64,000 bases of DNA. Source: Eremophila alpestris peregrina. Its lineage: Eukaryota; Chordata; Aves; Passeriformes; Alaudidae. Made by a program: the position numbers and the translations under genes. Position 1 is the stretch's first letter. Every line of letters begins with the position of its first letter. The DNA lies in assembly GCA_009792885.1 (NCBI GenBank), contig WMCF01000030.1, positions 5,348,262-5,412,261 of the forward strand, in the 5' to 3' direction. Positions 1-12,900 of the stretch are shown piece after piece. A model generated the notes under the pieces. The model saw only the letters and a program-made list of their open reading frames with translations, ran no database searches and was not told the origin of the DNA.

Positions 1-758
1 GGGTATGACATGAATGGTACTTGCAACTGGGGCTAAACCATGACACATGATGTGGTTTGGTCTTTTTTTTTTCTTTCTTTCTCTTTTTTTTTAAAATTTT
101 TTTCTTTTCTTTTTGAATGCTCATAAAATAAATGGAGAAAGGATTGGCTCTCCAGTCCATATTTCTTTTAGACAAATCCCATGAGACAAAAGGAGAAATC
201 AACAGGAAATCAGGCTTCATTAGTTCTGTTCTTCATGGAATTGCCTGGATTTTAATCACATTTGTTCGGGGAGAAGGAATGGAAATAATATGAGGAGGTC
301 CTCAACCTTCATCTATTTCCAAGAAAATCATCCTGGGACAAAACCATAGTGTTGAAGTTTCAGGTTGCATTGTAAATGTTTCAGGGAGTTCTGAGTATGT
401 GAAAACAGGATGTTATGAACTTTCCTGATTTGCATATTCCACTGGAACAGCTTTAATAACAATAATAACAATAATAATTCTTCTTAGCTTAAAAACTTTG
501 AAGCAGAGCAAAACACTGGATGGTCATTGTGAAATGCACAGCTGATTGTATTTAAATAATACTATTACAGGATAGGTAAAATTATAGAAAATAGGACTGA
601 AATTATTATTAAGGCATTTTACTACAATTAAATAGCATAAAACTGAGTAACATTTTACTACAGAGAAGTTTTTCTAGAGCTGGTCTCTAGAGAATAATCA
701 CATCAGCATGGAAATTATATTCAATAAGAAAAACACTTGCATGTGTGTGGCTCTCTAG

Positions 759-779
759 GTGTGTGTGTGTGTGAGTGAG
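759..779. repeat. (GT)n microsatellite
   Basis: About seven uninterrupted GT units are followed by GAGTGAG. It is short and likely only moderately variable. Confidence 0.85.
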
Positions 780-2040
780 ATTAAGAATGAAAGTTAGCAT
801 ATTGAGAATTTCTTCCCACTATCTTGCATCAACTTTAGAACTTATTTCTTGCCTGTTGTGCAGGAATCAGGAATGTTTCTTCAAGGAAATCCATATTACT
901 GAAGTTGTGTAACTCTTCGTCTGTGGAATTGCATTTCAGATCACAGATGGTTTTAGAAGAATTGCTGAATATAATGTGTTCAGAATGCAATGGTCATATC
1001 CTGGACTCCTACATGTCTGCTCCTTGCTATTCACTGTAATTTGAGTTTAAAGTATAAATTCAGACAGATAATTACACACTTTTTGCCAATAATTCACTGT
1101 GCTTCACTGAAACAATAGATTTTCTATTTGACTAATTAATTAAAAAAAAATCATTAACATCCTTGGTTTTCATCCAGGCCTAGGGAATTGAAAAGACCCA
1201 CAAAGTCAGTTCCATCAGAACTAATTTTCATGGTTTATGTCTATATTGAAGAGGACTAAATCTGAGACAGTCATCTAGATGTGAACATTTGTAGGATGAT
1301 TCATCTGTCATATTTTTCCATCATCTATAAAATGAGATAAATTAAGCTCTTATTCTTCAATAAGATGAATTCCATTCCAAAGCTGGATACTGGTTGCCTA
1401 AAAAAATCATATCTAGGAAAAGAGATATGCTTCTTAGGAAAGCAACTTGTTGATCCTGAATATGACCTGGAGTTGATGTATCTGAATTTCCTGAGTTCTC
1501 CTGGATTTACAAACCAGGGTAGCTGTATCTGTAAGCTCCAGTGACTGATCCCTTCTTCCCCATCTCTCCTCCCCAAAATGTAAACACCCACATTCTTTTA
1601 GTTTATTCCTGTTTGCTGAAAACATGGCTTCTGAGCAGGATCCTTCAATCATAAAAACAGTCACAGTCCTTGCCAAGGAAGATGAAAATTGAAGCAAAAT
1701 TTTGTTCCAAGTCAAATCTGGACCCAAGCTTGCATCTCCCATGAGACTGGAGGTTATGTTGGGAGCCCCTTGGCAAAGCTGAGCTACGGGTTCAGACAAA
1801 AATGTAAGATGATAAGTGCAGATTCTCTAAAAGGGAGTTGTCAGACACCTCTGCAGAGGGCACCTCACCTGCAGCTGCAGTTGTGTAGGCTAAGCAGCAC
1901 CAGTGAGACCAACGCTGGGAAAAGCCCCAGCCACTTTACTCTTTTTCTGCATAGTGTCTGTGTGGTATTGCATCCTTATTTTGTTGAGTTTACATTGATT
2001 TCTTTTCTCTGCTACAATTGCTGGTAATAGGTGAAAATAA

Positions 2041-2075
2041 CTTTTTTTTCTTTTTTTTTTCTTTTTTTTTTTTTA
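2041..2075. repeat. T-rich homopolymer-like tract
   Basis: Runs of eight to thirteen T are broken only by single C residues. In the minus sense this is an A-rich tail, but no retroposed sequence could be recognised next to it. Confidence 0.8.
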
Positions 2076-5000
2076 ATATGGGAAACACTATCAGTGCTGC
2101 TGGGTTTTGAAAATTAAGTGTCAAACCCAAAATATGTAGTGAGCTAGAATACTGGCTTCTCTCATACCAATGGCTTTTTATGCAAAGATATGGACACCAG
2201 TTGGTAGAACAATTTACTGTTTCACAAACACTTGGAACAGTTTCATACTTAATGAAAGATGACACCCATGTACTGGAATGAAAATGAATGCTGAAAGCTT
2301 TCCAGTGGACATGTAATCAAACAGCAGGTAGCAGAGAACAAGAAATGCTGTCCTTGCAAAGTAGATTCAATTCAGATGAAATTAATGTTTCCCCTGGAAA
2401 TCTTATACTTAAAGGTGCAAAAGTTTCTTTGCAAGTTTGAAACCTTGTACTTGCTATTACTGACATTCACAACATTAAAATTAAGGGACTTATCTACAGA
2501 TGCATGGTTATCCTTTTTTTCTAAAAGCAGAATATATATATATTCTTCTGAATTATGGTCCAGAAGAACTTATGCTTCAAACAAGTGATCTATTGCAACT
2601 GGAACAGGAAATCCTACTCTATTATCTTCAGCCTCCTGCAGACTTTTTGAAATACTAGAAACCTGACCCCAACATGGAACAGACCTTCCTAGGCTTGGCC
2701 TGGGGAATGAAGCTGGAAGGAAGTTCCCATGAGTGTGAGACTTCCTTCAGTGTCCAGCTGAACAAAGAGAAAAAGAAACTACACATACAATTATTTTCTA
2801 ACTAACGTTGATGTTGTTAGCTGTACACACACTGGCAGAGGAATAACACCTATATTACAGCATATAAGCTTTGTTTTAAGCTATAGTGACAGTATATTGG
2901 AGACCATGCTAATAAGCTGTCAATCTCAGCATGGACTAGGCACACCTGCAATAGTATATATTCAGCTAGTTAGATTGAAGCCTGAAAGGAGGCTGCAAAA
3001 TTAGTTTTGCTACAGCAAACAAGGTGTTGTAAAATATAAACTTGCATGTGCAACACTCTGTGCTTCCTACCTCACACTCTGAAAATGAAACTTGGATATT
3101 GCTGACATATCTGTCAAATGGAGAAGCTCCAGCTAGATGAGCTCTACTTCCCACTTGGAGTGACGTAGTGATGTGAGCAGCCAGAGGTGTGACCTGGTTA
3201 GAAGGGGAAAATTACCAAATAGAAGACATCTGCTGAATTGCCAGGAGAGAAAATGCCTGCCAGCCTAGGAGCTGAGAGCCTGAACCACAAGCATCCTCGA
3301 GTATTCACATCTTTGAGTGCATCTGGGTATTTAGAAACTAGATATTGATGGTACTGGCGGTGTCCTGAGATGCCATCAATATGTGAGAAAACAACAAACT
3401 GTCATTGCAACTTATCATCCAAAAGATGAAAAATAGTCTGGAAAAAAGGGAAAACATCCTAAGAATGTAAGATTTGATAACTGCTGTGGGCAGTTCTAAC
3501 TGCAAGAAAAGAGAAAAAGCCTTGAAAACTAAAATTTCTTCTGAAGGAACAGAAAGCATCATTCTTTGACTCTTGTGAAAAGTAAAAATCAACAGCACCT
3601 ACTGGCTAATCAAAATGGTGGTGTTCTACATTCTCTTGCATTTCTATCATATATAATTGACTTAATTTTTATTTAAAATGAAGCTTCTCTCATTGAGAAC
3701 TTCCTCTGCTGCTTGTACATTCCCAAAATCTCCTCATGAACTTCCTGTGAGATCTTTGACCCTCACCAGGGACAGTTCTGGCTGATCCTAGACTTCATGT
3801 CATGGATCATCTTTAAATGAGGCAATGTCTGCTACTCTGTTGGAGATCCCCTGGACCCAATTCTGGGATCATTTCAGTCTGTCCTCCCGTTTCTGGGATG
3901 ATTAGGCCATCTCCTCTGGGATCAGCTTGATCTCCCCTCTAGGACAGTTTGACCCTTTTTGAAGTCTGTCTAATTCACTTGAAACCTATATTATTATGAA
4001 CTTGCATATGTATGCATACACATAATTTATCATAAATATGTCTGTGGTTATATTATCAATGTTTGCTTCACTCACTATAAGATAACTCTTAGGGTATGAC
4101 ATAAACTTTATTTCACAGACAATGAAATGTTAATACGTGGTATCACTATTGCAACAAAGAATTGAATATCAATTACAAAATACTCAATTTTGTATTATAA
4201 TTAATAAGTTTAATAGGAGAACTGAAGATGAAATTGTGGTATTTTCCTACTACTTACTCAAGTCCCTTTTCTAATATTTATTCAAGACTAGTGACTATGT
4301 CAATTCAGGGAATCTTAAAGCCAGCAGAGAGAATATTATCTGCATCATGAAAGAATTGGCTAATCCCTCTGAAAAAAAAGCCACCATGTAATACATCATG
4401 TTTAATTGCTTCTATCTGTGAGACCACATACTCTATCTTTTTGCTAACTCCTAGCAGACCAGATGAGGAAAAGCATGAGATCAATAGAGATTTTTTTAAT
4501 TTTAATATTTTAAAAAATTTTTAAATTTTATTTATGCAGAATATTGAAACAATTTCTTTCCCAAAAGGTGAGACTTTTAAGGCTATTTACATATCTTAAT
4601 TACCAAATAACACAGGGCTTAGACAGCTAAATATTTTCTGCAGTCTGATCATTCCCTTCAATTGTAATGTTAATTGTTTTTTCTACTTTCTATGTTCTCT
4701 TTCATACAAGCACTAGTTAATTTTTATTTTGGAGAGACAGGAAGTCAAGATCAAGCAAACAACAGCCAAACCATATGAAACAAATAATTCTGGTCACTTA
4801 ATAGCAATTCTAATGTAATAGAATGTTTATTTTCTCATTCAGAGCAGATCACATAACATCATGTGTAATGAATAGTTATAAATTGCCTTTGAATCTAAGA
4901 AAAGTTGGAGAGTGTAATTGTTTTCCAGTTTGTAAAAAAAATACTAATTTTGTTCATTTACAGTTTTTGGGGACAAAAAATTTCTACAGTCTTGAGGCCA

Positions 5001-5954
5001 CATTCCTCACTTTCCCCACACTTGGCACAAATGTTGCTGACATTTTAGCAATAATGTGTGTTTGGCAACATATCTTCAGAAGGATCAAAAAGTATCTTAC
5101 AACCAGAGTTTTCATGACAGATGTCCAGCTGAAAGCTTTGTCCTGGCTGACAACACGAGCGTTTATTGTCCAGTTAAATCTAGGCTAATCTACTTAAATC
5201 TAAATATTTAAAAGGAGAATTTTTGGAGGGCAGTCAGGATTTTAAATGATGAATGCTTCTCTGCCGTGCTATGTTTTGCAAAAAACCTCTTCCCAGGTCT
5301 TCGTATCATTTCTGCTGCTAGAAGGAAATATTTTTTTTTAAATGGAGGGCAATTTCCTAAGTCTTCATGTTACTTTTGGCTCCTCAGCTGAATGAACATT
5401 GCTGTGCAACTTGCCATGTCATCAATGCAAATTATGTTGTTGTAAATATTCATAGAATATGTACTACATAGGTTGAGAGTGCAATATAGCTTTTCCTCAA
5501 AATGCATTTGTGCTGGGGAAAAAAAATGCTATAATGAGGGATTTCCAGCAGTTCTTACTTACAAAAATAGTTAAAAACCCCCACAAACCTCTACTTTCTG
5601 AATTGGAATGGATGTTGTTAATTTTAAATATTCAAAAGAGAAGAATATAGGAAAAATCTCATAGGAATTTGTTTGAAGACATCTGGCATCCCAGGGGCCA
5701 TGTTGTAGGAACCAAATTCTGCTTTAGGGACACTGAAAGCTCTGAGATATCATTTCTGGCCTTTTAGTACCATGCATGAGATCCAGTGGTCTTAATAGGT
5801 CTCAATAACTAACTGCAGGACCTGGAAGGAATTCAGGCAGAGAATAGATACAGACAAGGTATGTAGGTATTTACATAGAAACTAATCATCATTTGTAGGA
5901 GAAGGGAATACAGGTGACCTTGCCCCTGATAAGTAACATCTGTGTGTTAATTAC

Positions 5955-6010
5955 CCAATAAAGCCCCACCCCTATTAGCCAGAGCTATAGCCAATAAAGT
6001 GTGATAAAAG
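5955..6010 (+). promoter_or_regulatory. LTR U3 promoter block: CCAAT, CACCC, CCAAT, TATA-like
   Basis: CCAAT occurs at 5955-5959 and 5991-5995, CCCCACCCC at 5964-5972 and GATAAAAG at 6003-6010. The spacing fits a polymerase II promoter whose start would fall about 25-30 bases after the TATA-like box. Both CCAAT boxes run directly into AATAAA, so each also contains a potential polyadenylation hexamer. Activity today is unknown. Confidence 0.5.
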
Positions 6011-6301
6011 GGAGTGGGTTAGCTAGTAGGAGGATCATGAAAGAGGAGGAACCTTGAGGAAGAGGGAACAAGAGGCTCATGAAGAAGAAAGGTCTTGGGG
6101 AGAGAGAATCCCTGCTGTGAGGTCAGTCTGGGTCTGCAGTCACAGTCTAGCCAGGTAAAAGCCTGCATTCAGAGTCTGCAAACAATACATGCAGCCAGTT
6201 TAGCAGGCGATAACCAGCAGGGACTGCAAGGGAAACCTACAGTAGGAGCTTGCTGCAGCCAGAGTCAGTGGATGATTTAAGATGTCTTAGCTGTAAAGAG
6301 G

Positions 6302-6307
6302 AATAAA
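6302..6307 (+). terminator. AATAAA polyadenylation signal of the LTR
   Basis: The hexamer lies about 65 bases before the LTR end and is followed by a T/G-containing stretch (GTGATAAAG, then GTCTGTGTCTTGG). This is the expected position of the R/U5 boundary in an LTR. Confidence 0.5.
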
Positions 6308-8739
6308 CCAAGGTCCTTTTCATACTGTGATAAAGAAGGAGTCTGTGTCTTGGCTCATTTCTACCCTCTAACAAGAGGGCTGCTGCAATGACTGTTCTCC
6401 TTGTCCCAGTGAATTTTTAAACATTTTCTGTGAAGTAGGACATCAATAAGCAAATCAGGACTTATCCTAGAATATTTCATTGACGCATATAGTCCTTGTA
6501 TATTTACAAGTGCATACAATATTTTAGAACCAAATACTAATAGCCTAATTCCAGACAGCACTTAATAGATTGATCCCTATCATCAGACTTGTGGAGAGAA
6601 GGAAAAGACAGAGGGGTACATCCCCTGCTCTGAGTTTGGGCCCTTTTTGCAATGCACTGTTTGGCTGAATTTATTCAGAAAAATTCATTCAAATTTATGG
6701 ATATTTTTGAGGTGCCTAAATCCACATTTTTGTAGTGAATAAAAAAATAATGTACGTAAAGTTTCAGCTCAGTATTTAGCCTGTCACCAGAAATATCTGA
6801 ATCTTCAATATTTCCCTAAATAGATACAAGGAGTATCCAGCAGGGAGGAGAGAAAAAAAGAAGGGGATTGGTGAGAAATCAGAAAGAAGATCAAAGTTTG
6901 GTTTAGATCTTGTTTTTTGTACAAAAGCTGTCCCATGAATAGGAAACTGAAACCAAGTGATTCAATAGCACTCATTTCAGAGTTTGTTGTGTACACTTAT
7001 CTGAAAACTTCACCATTGTGGAGTCATTCTGGGCAACACCACTTCCACTGTTTTCCAGGATTTCATTATAACTGTAGGCATTTGTATAGTGGATTTGAGG
7101 ATAATACACTAGGAGATCAAGGAGAAAGATAAACTTAAAGAAATACACTTTTGAGGCATTTGTAATACACAAAGGGATTAAGTATCTTAGTGCTGGTCAA
7201 AGTCTGGATAACATTTCTCATAACCTGTTGGAAGCTCTGTTTTGTTGCTTTGCTGGAGTCCCAGACTTACAGCATTACTCAGTATTTCTGTTTATATCAG
7301 AGAATCTTTCTGGATCACAAACTCAGACAAGGTGGCACCCAGTGGTTAAAAGGAGCAGGAGTATATACCTTCCCTTACAAGATAAAAAATTATGCAAGCA
7401 GATGCTAATATTTAAAATGTCTGATATGGTCTGAGTAGAGCATCTTGCAATGAGAAATGCCACATCTGAGCCAGAGCTGCCCCACTTGTTTAGCCATGTT
7501 TTGTGTCTGGGAAGAATTTAAAAAATCTCAAGTTCAGTTTGTCTTGTTCAGGGCTCTTTAATAGGCAGAGAATTTCAAATACCAAGGAAAAAAGCTTTTC
7601 CTATATACACTTTGCTCTTGTATCTCTATATAATGTGGCCATATTTTTCTGTTAAAAAATGAAAGGCATAAGTAACAACAGAAGTAATTTACTGATTATT
7701 TTATTTAAACTGGGCATATTTCTGGGAAGAAATTAATATTACAACCTAGGTAAAATATTGGGTTTTATTAATTAGGAAGAAAAAAATGAATAGGCAAAAC
7801 CCAGAGCATATAAGAGTACCAGAAGCCAGTGCTGTGAGAACTATATATCTCAGCCAAACCAGAGTAATTCTTGTTGCTTATTAATTCACTGTGAGCTGTA
7901 TTTAGTTGAAAACAAACATTAAAAAGGCAGAGGAGAGAGATTTATGCCGCCCCTGAGATATTATTAAGACCTAATAGTGAACTAATTTTAAAATTAAAAC
8001 CAAATGTAGTTATAGACTTTACCTGCATTAATAAATATATATTTTTTTAAGTAAAATAAGAAGCATGCAACCTGTGCATTCAGTTAGAAACAGTGGGTTA
8101 TGTCTCAGAGACACAATTCTCATACAAGTTTGTATTTTGTTCATATATTTTGACAGATGTTTGTAATTTCCAAGCTATATGCCTTGGATAGTTGTCCAAA
8201 TCATTGTCTTTTTCATGGTTCTTTGCTGAGAGCCTAAAACAACAACCTGCATCTTTCCACCCAGTACTGTGGAACTGGCAATATGCTTGTCTGTCATTCC
8301 CTGATGGAGAAGAATGGAGAAAATACAACACAGTAAGTTCTGTGTCATTCTGTGTCAAGACAGTGTCTGCAGTTCCCTATGAGCACACAGCCCTAGAAAG
8401 AGGTGCTTGAAAACAGCCAGATGTAAAGATTTGCAGTCCTGAAAATCCCAGCTCCACTTTTCACAAACCCTTGAAGCACAGCAGTGTGCAGGGACTCCTG
8501 ATCTTGGCTTTATGTTCTTCACCACCCAGAGTTGTGTTTCATTGGGTACTCAGCCGTTCTTCAGGCTTTGTAGCCCTGAGTTAGGATGACATCTCTCTCC
8601 AGCTTTTGAGCACTGACACTGTTCAATAGTACTGATGTCCAAAGGACATCTTGTATCCATAGCCAGACTAGTTTTACTGGGACAGAACACAAAGAGTGGC
8701 AATGAATGAATCTTTTCAAAGACTATGTAGGAAGGGGGG

Positions 8740-9300
8740 CACACTGCTTCTGTTCTGCCAGGCTCTGGGTGCAGCCCATGGCCCTGCTATCTGTCCTTCC
8801 CAGCTCCTGGGGCACAGGCTGCCCCTGCTCCAGCCAGCACTGCTGCACGGGGCTGAGAAATCTGGACTCACACCACTGGGAAAACCCTGGCACAGAGAGA
8901 GGGGAGTTTCACCGGGGCAACTGCACAGCTCCCATTTTCTCGGGAACTGCACCTGTGACCAGATCCTCAGCCTGGGTCCTTGCCTGAGCTACACCACAGT
9001 CTATGCCCAACCTTGTGTCTGCTGTCCATTGCCTACTGTCCCCACTGGGCTTCACACCTGACTGTCCCGTCACTGTGGTCTTGCCAGGCACTTGCAGGGC
9101 TCTGGGCTGGACATGGTCACAATCCCTGCTCTGAAGATCACTTGAACACTTGGTATTAATCAGTTAATGGATGAGGAGGTAGACCTGGGTACCTCTCAAG
9201 AAGGGCTCCTGCTCAGTGTGTGGTTTCCCAGGCCCCCCTGAGGACTCTGAAGAGTGTGGCAGTGGGGAGATTGTGAAAGTCTCTCAGTATCTCCTCAGGT
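8740..9300. other. GC-rich island, origin unknown
   Basis: Base composition shifts clearly to G and C relative to the neighbours, with many CTG, CAG and CCC words. Several overlapping frames of 60-121 codons stay open on both strands, which is what low stop density in GC-rich DNA produces. No domain, signal peptide or retroelement motif was recognised. It may be an old repeat or ERV fragment, or simply a GC patch; an exon of an unknown gene is not excluded. Confidence 0.35.
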
Positions 9301-9814
9301 CAAGGAAGACCTTACACCTGTTCTGTTAGACTGAAGAAACTTCTAGAATTAGTTGATTATGATAAAGAAAGAGAGAAAAAAACCCATGAGCCCCAGAGAA
9401 GACCAGAGCTGAAGGAATCTTTGCCTAAGGATTTCCTCCTCACCAGAGGCAGGAGGTAGTGCTGCTTTTGGGTAAATCTCCCTGCAGCATTCAAATTGAT
9501 TCAAAATACAGTGTTAGACTAAACTCTTTCTGCATGTATTTGTCCTGTACAGAGCCTGTGTATCTGGTAACATGATTTTCTCTTCCTACTTAGGATCTAG
9601 ATATTGCAAAACTTGCTGCTACTGTCAGTATCTAAGACTCATTTTGGTTTCATGCCTTTATTTCTTTGTTAGTAACGTAACATTCGAATGAGAACATGTC
9701 CACAAATCCTAAAAATGATATCTTTGTCCTCTCTTACTCACATGTATGAGGATTCTAAGATGAGACTTTGGAGTTTTTCAATAAGGAATAAAATAAGGCA
9801 GTTGCTATTTCCCT

Positions 9815-9970
9815 GCTCAGGGAGGTGTCTGGGGCTGGCTGGTGCCCCAGGCTGCAGTTCCTGGCTGAGGGTGGGATGGTCCTGAGTGCCAGGCCCTGCC
9901 CTGCTGCCCTGGGGGATTCCCACAGCACTCAGGGAGATCCCAGCCCCTGGGGCCCTGGTGGGCATTGCCT
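9815..9970. repeat. GC-rich patch with nested inverted repeats
   Basis: GCCCCAGG at 9844-9851 is the reverse complement of CCTGGGGC at 9946-9953, and inside it CCTGAGTGC at 9881-9889 is the reverse complement of GCACTCAGG at 9925-9933. The arms are nested, so one strand could fold into a two-tier stem of about 110 nt. The patch is sharply bounded by AT-rich DNA. The class is unknown; an old non-autonomous element is one possibility. Confidence 0.45.
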
Positions 9971-12900
9971 AATGTGATATCAAACATCTGTGACAGCTTC
10001 TCCTCCCCCAAAAAAAAAAAATTGTACTAGAATCAAGATTATAATTAATTGGGTTCAAACCTGAGACAGACAGACTCCTTTGACTCCTATACAGAAACCC
10101 TGTATGTAGAAACAATTGAGAAATTGCTTGGTTGTGTGAAATTACCCTGCACTAGATTACTGCTCTTTTTAGAACTGCAGATGGTTGTTGGAGTGGATTG
10201 CACTTGAGAGCTCAAAATTAGGAGAACCAAAATAAATGTGTGCATTAGGCCATTACATCTCCCTCTGTTCAGTTCCCAGGCTGTGATGGCCCCTGCATAA
10301 GGAAATTAATCAAATTTTCAGTACTGCAGAGAATGCCAATGCAAAGCATAAGCAGGGAAATGACCTGTGAGATTACCTAGTCTGCCTCCCTGCCATTGCA
10401 ACATCATCACTGTGAACATGTTTTATTCATACTGTCTCCAGACTCAGACAATATCCTATATCCTGATTTCCTAAACAATGGGAATTTAGCCCCTCTGGGG
10501 AATAATTGAGCTTAAGTGGCCTTCATTACAATTTTTAAAATATTACATTTTCTTTTACCCACACTACTTTTAAATCAAAAAAGGCCATTTTGCATGAGAA
10601 ATAATACCTTAAATGAACAATAAAGTTGCTTGGGTTTTATTTTTCCAAATTTGGGGAAAATCTCTGAAGAGAAAAAAATGGAGAATTTAACATGAATAAG
10701 AGCTTAGGCTGGATTTTATAATCAATCTGGTTCATCAGAAATTCAATATACACCCCAGTCTACTATTTTTCAGATATGTTTTTTTAAAGCTTTTAATAAA
10801 CTTCTGTGTTCAGGAACTGCAGCATATTTTGGTGCTCTGAGAAGTAAAATCTGTACATTTTCAGAGGTATCCCTGAGATAAAGCTGAGTCTGGATAAACT
10901 TTACTCATTTACTGCATTAGAAGAAAAGAAAAATTGAGTTTAAATGTTTACATGGAGTTTACTAACATGTCTATTAGAAAAAAAATGTTTTTTACTTGTA
11001 AGCTGAGCAAATGTAATATGGTATCACTGAAATGCAATAAAAAACCACAGTGCATTTTATAGTCACATTTTAGAGCAGAACCACATGTTAAGTATTTACA
11101 TGAGAGTCTGCAACAGTTCCTGGCCTGGAAGTGTTTATTAGGTACCACTGGCTTGATTCTGCTTTCCTTGCATCTTGTGTAGTCATTTACACCTGTGCAA
11201 TGATGCATTCCACTTCACATTATGGGCTTCTTACTAGGTTTTGTCAGCACCAAGGGGTCATAAAGTCAGTCAATATAATCATTGAAGAATACTTTGAGAC
11301 TCTGCATGGTGTGCAATCAACTTAAAGGTCTTTTATCACTCCTCTTCATAAGCCTGTAAATACAAACCATAAATTTATAATTACAGAAAAGGGTGGTTGA
11401 ATATAATATTGAAATATGTGAGGCAAGTGAAGATTAGACCCACTGAATGGAACAAGAAGTCTGGTACAGATCTTGTGCATTTTCCTGCTGCTTCCATGTC
11501 CTGACAGATGCCAAGATTCTGTTTGGTTTGGGAAAGATAAAGTGGTAGAAGAGGCTGCACACAGTCTTTACTCCTAAAGACTAGCTGAGCCAGATCATTC
11601 CCAAATGGAAGAATTTAATACATAACCTCCATATTAATCCAGTAATGTCTTATCCCTTTAAAGACTCTGGCTCAGTTTTCCTTCAAACTCATTCCAGAGT
11701 TTTTGTCTGTTTGCCTCTCTTGCCATATTTAGAAAGTCTATGTATCTTTTTTGTAATGGTGTCTTAAGGTAATTTGCAATCCCAGAGGAATAAAAAAGAA
11801 ATACTTTTTATACCTTACCTTCAAAACCCCTCATGCCATCAAAATTTCCTGAAAAAATTTTGTTTTAATTTTCATATTTATGTAGAAAGACCATCAAAGG
11901 TACCTGCTGGCCAATGACAGAGACAACAGAGACAAGAAGGGTGAACTTGTCTGCAAGGAACAGATGATGGGTCTGGCTTTCACAACTGCACCTTGCTTCT
12001 GAACTGCCTAATGCTTCACTAATGACTGATTTAAATTCAAGAATTTCTGTTATAGCTGGACTGAACATCTCATTTGATTTTGCTAAATGAAACTTTAACA
12101 TTAAAACATACTAAGAGAGTGTACTTGGACTCAAGTGAGTGAGACAGCCATTTTTAGGCCCCTATTCCTTCTATAAGCCAGCTGTTGCTGGAAAAGACTT
12201 CACACAGCTGCTCCTGAATTTTTTCCCTTTTGCATATAGACCAGAAGACTCATACTTAACAGTGGAAAGAAGGAACAAACCCAAGATTTTTGCAGCAGTA
12301 AGTTCTGCAAGCAGGAGTTACTAATTTGAACTAGATGGTAAAACATTTTCTTTTGTGGAGTTGAAAATATCCTCATTGTTGACATTTCAATGAGCCCTAG
12401 GATCTGTGAGGTTTTCTCTTGAAAAGCCTTTGAAGTCCTTCTTAGAGCAGCAAATAGGTCAGGGAAAGAGACAAGCATCTGAGATGCAGGAGGTCCACTT
12501 TGTCATTCTTGAATTCAAAGCAGAGACAGAAGCATCAGCTGTATGTATGTCACAGGGTATCTTGACCACCACATTTGAGTTATTTGGGTTCATCACCTCC
12601 TCACCAGAGGCCAGCATATCATTCTATCAGTTGGAAGATTTAACATTATAAGAAATATTGGGAAGCATTATAAGAAAGAGAAATAATATGAGAGTTATGT
12701 CAAGTAAAAAAACATATGGGAGGTCCATACTGATCTAATTTCTGCTTTATAACCAAAGCAAATGGAAAAGGAATATTAATATGACAAATGAGTGAAAGCT
12801 GTTGGTATAATGTCAAATTTCTAAGAAATGTAAACAAAAGTTAGCCTGTGGTCACAGAGGAATGTCAAACACCAATACATCATAGAAATCCATCATGATA

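Larger units (their letters stand above)
1..5700. other. AT-rich non-coding DNA, no gene seen
   Basis: No open frame here resembles a known protein, and those present are short and overlap on both strands. The stretch holds a pyrimidine-rich run near 61-115, an AAT/AAC-rich run near 450-480, a (GT)n run at 759-779, a T-rich run at 2041-2074 and a slightly GC-richer patch at about 1490-1930. On the minus strand that patch contains an AATAAA (plus-strand TTTATT near 1601) followed by G-rich sequence, which might be an old LTR tail, but I could not define ends. Degenerate short direct repeats occur near 3861-3945. I infer intergenic or intronic DNA. Confidence 0.6.
5701..6373 (+). mobile_element. 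Solo endogenous retrovirus LTR (plus strand)
   Basis: The segment starts TGTTGTAG and ends CTCTAACA, the short imperfect inverted TG...CA ends expected of an LTR. Inside are, in the right order, two CCAAT boxes with a CACCC-type box between them (5955-5995), a TATA-like GATAAAAG (6003-6010), a purine-rich stretch (about 6026-6105) and an AATAAA signal (6302-6307) about 65 bases before the end. Length of about 673 bp is normal for an avian ERV LTR. No primer-binding-site-like sequence follows the right end and no retroviral gene lies beside it, so it reads as a solo LTR left after recombination. The five bases on either side (GGCCA and AGAGG) do not match, so the target duplication has decayed or the ends are slightly off. 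The family was not identified. Confidence 0.68.

Noticed and set aside
1490..1730. Possible minus-strand LTR tail with AATAAA
   Set aside because: No TG...CA ends, TATA box or clear boundaries could be found.
10045..10070. GGTTCAAACCT resembling a tRNA B box
   Set aside because: No A box, no cloverleaf arms and no discriminator sequence at the proper distances.
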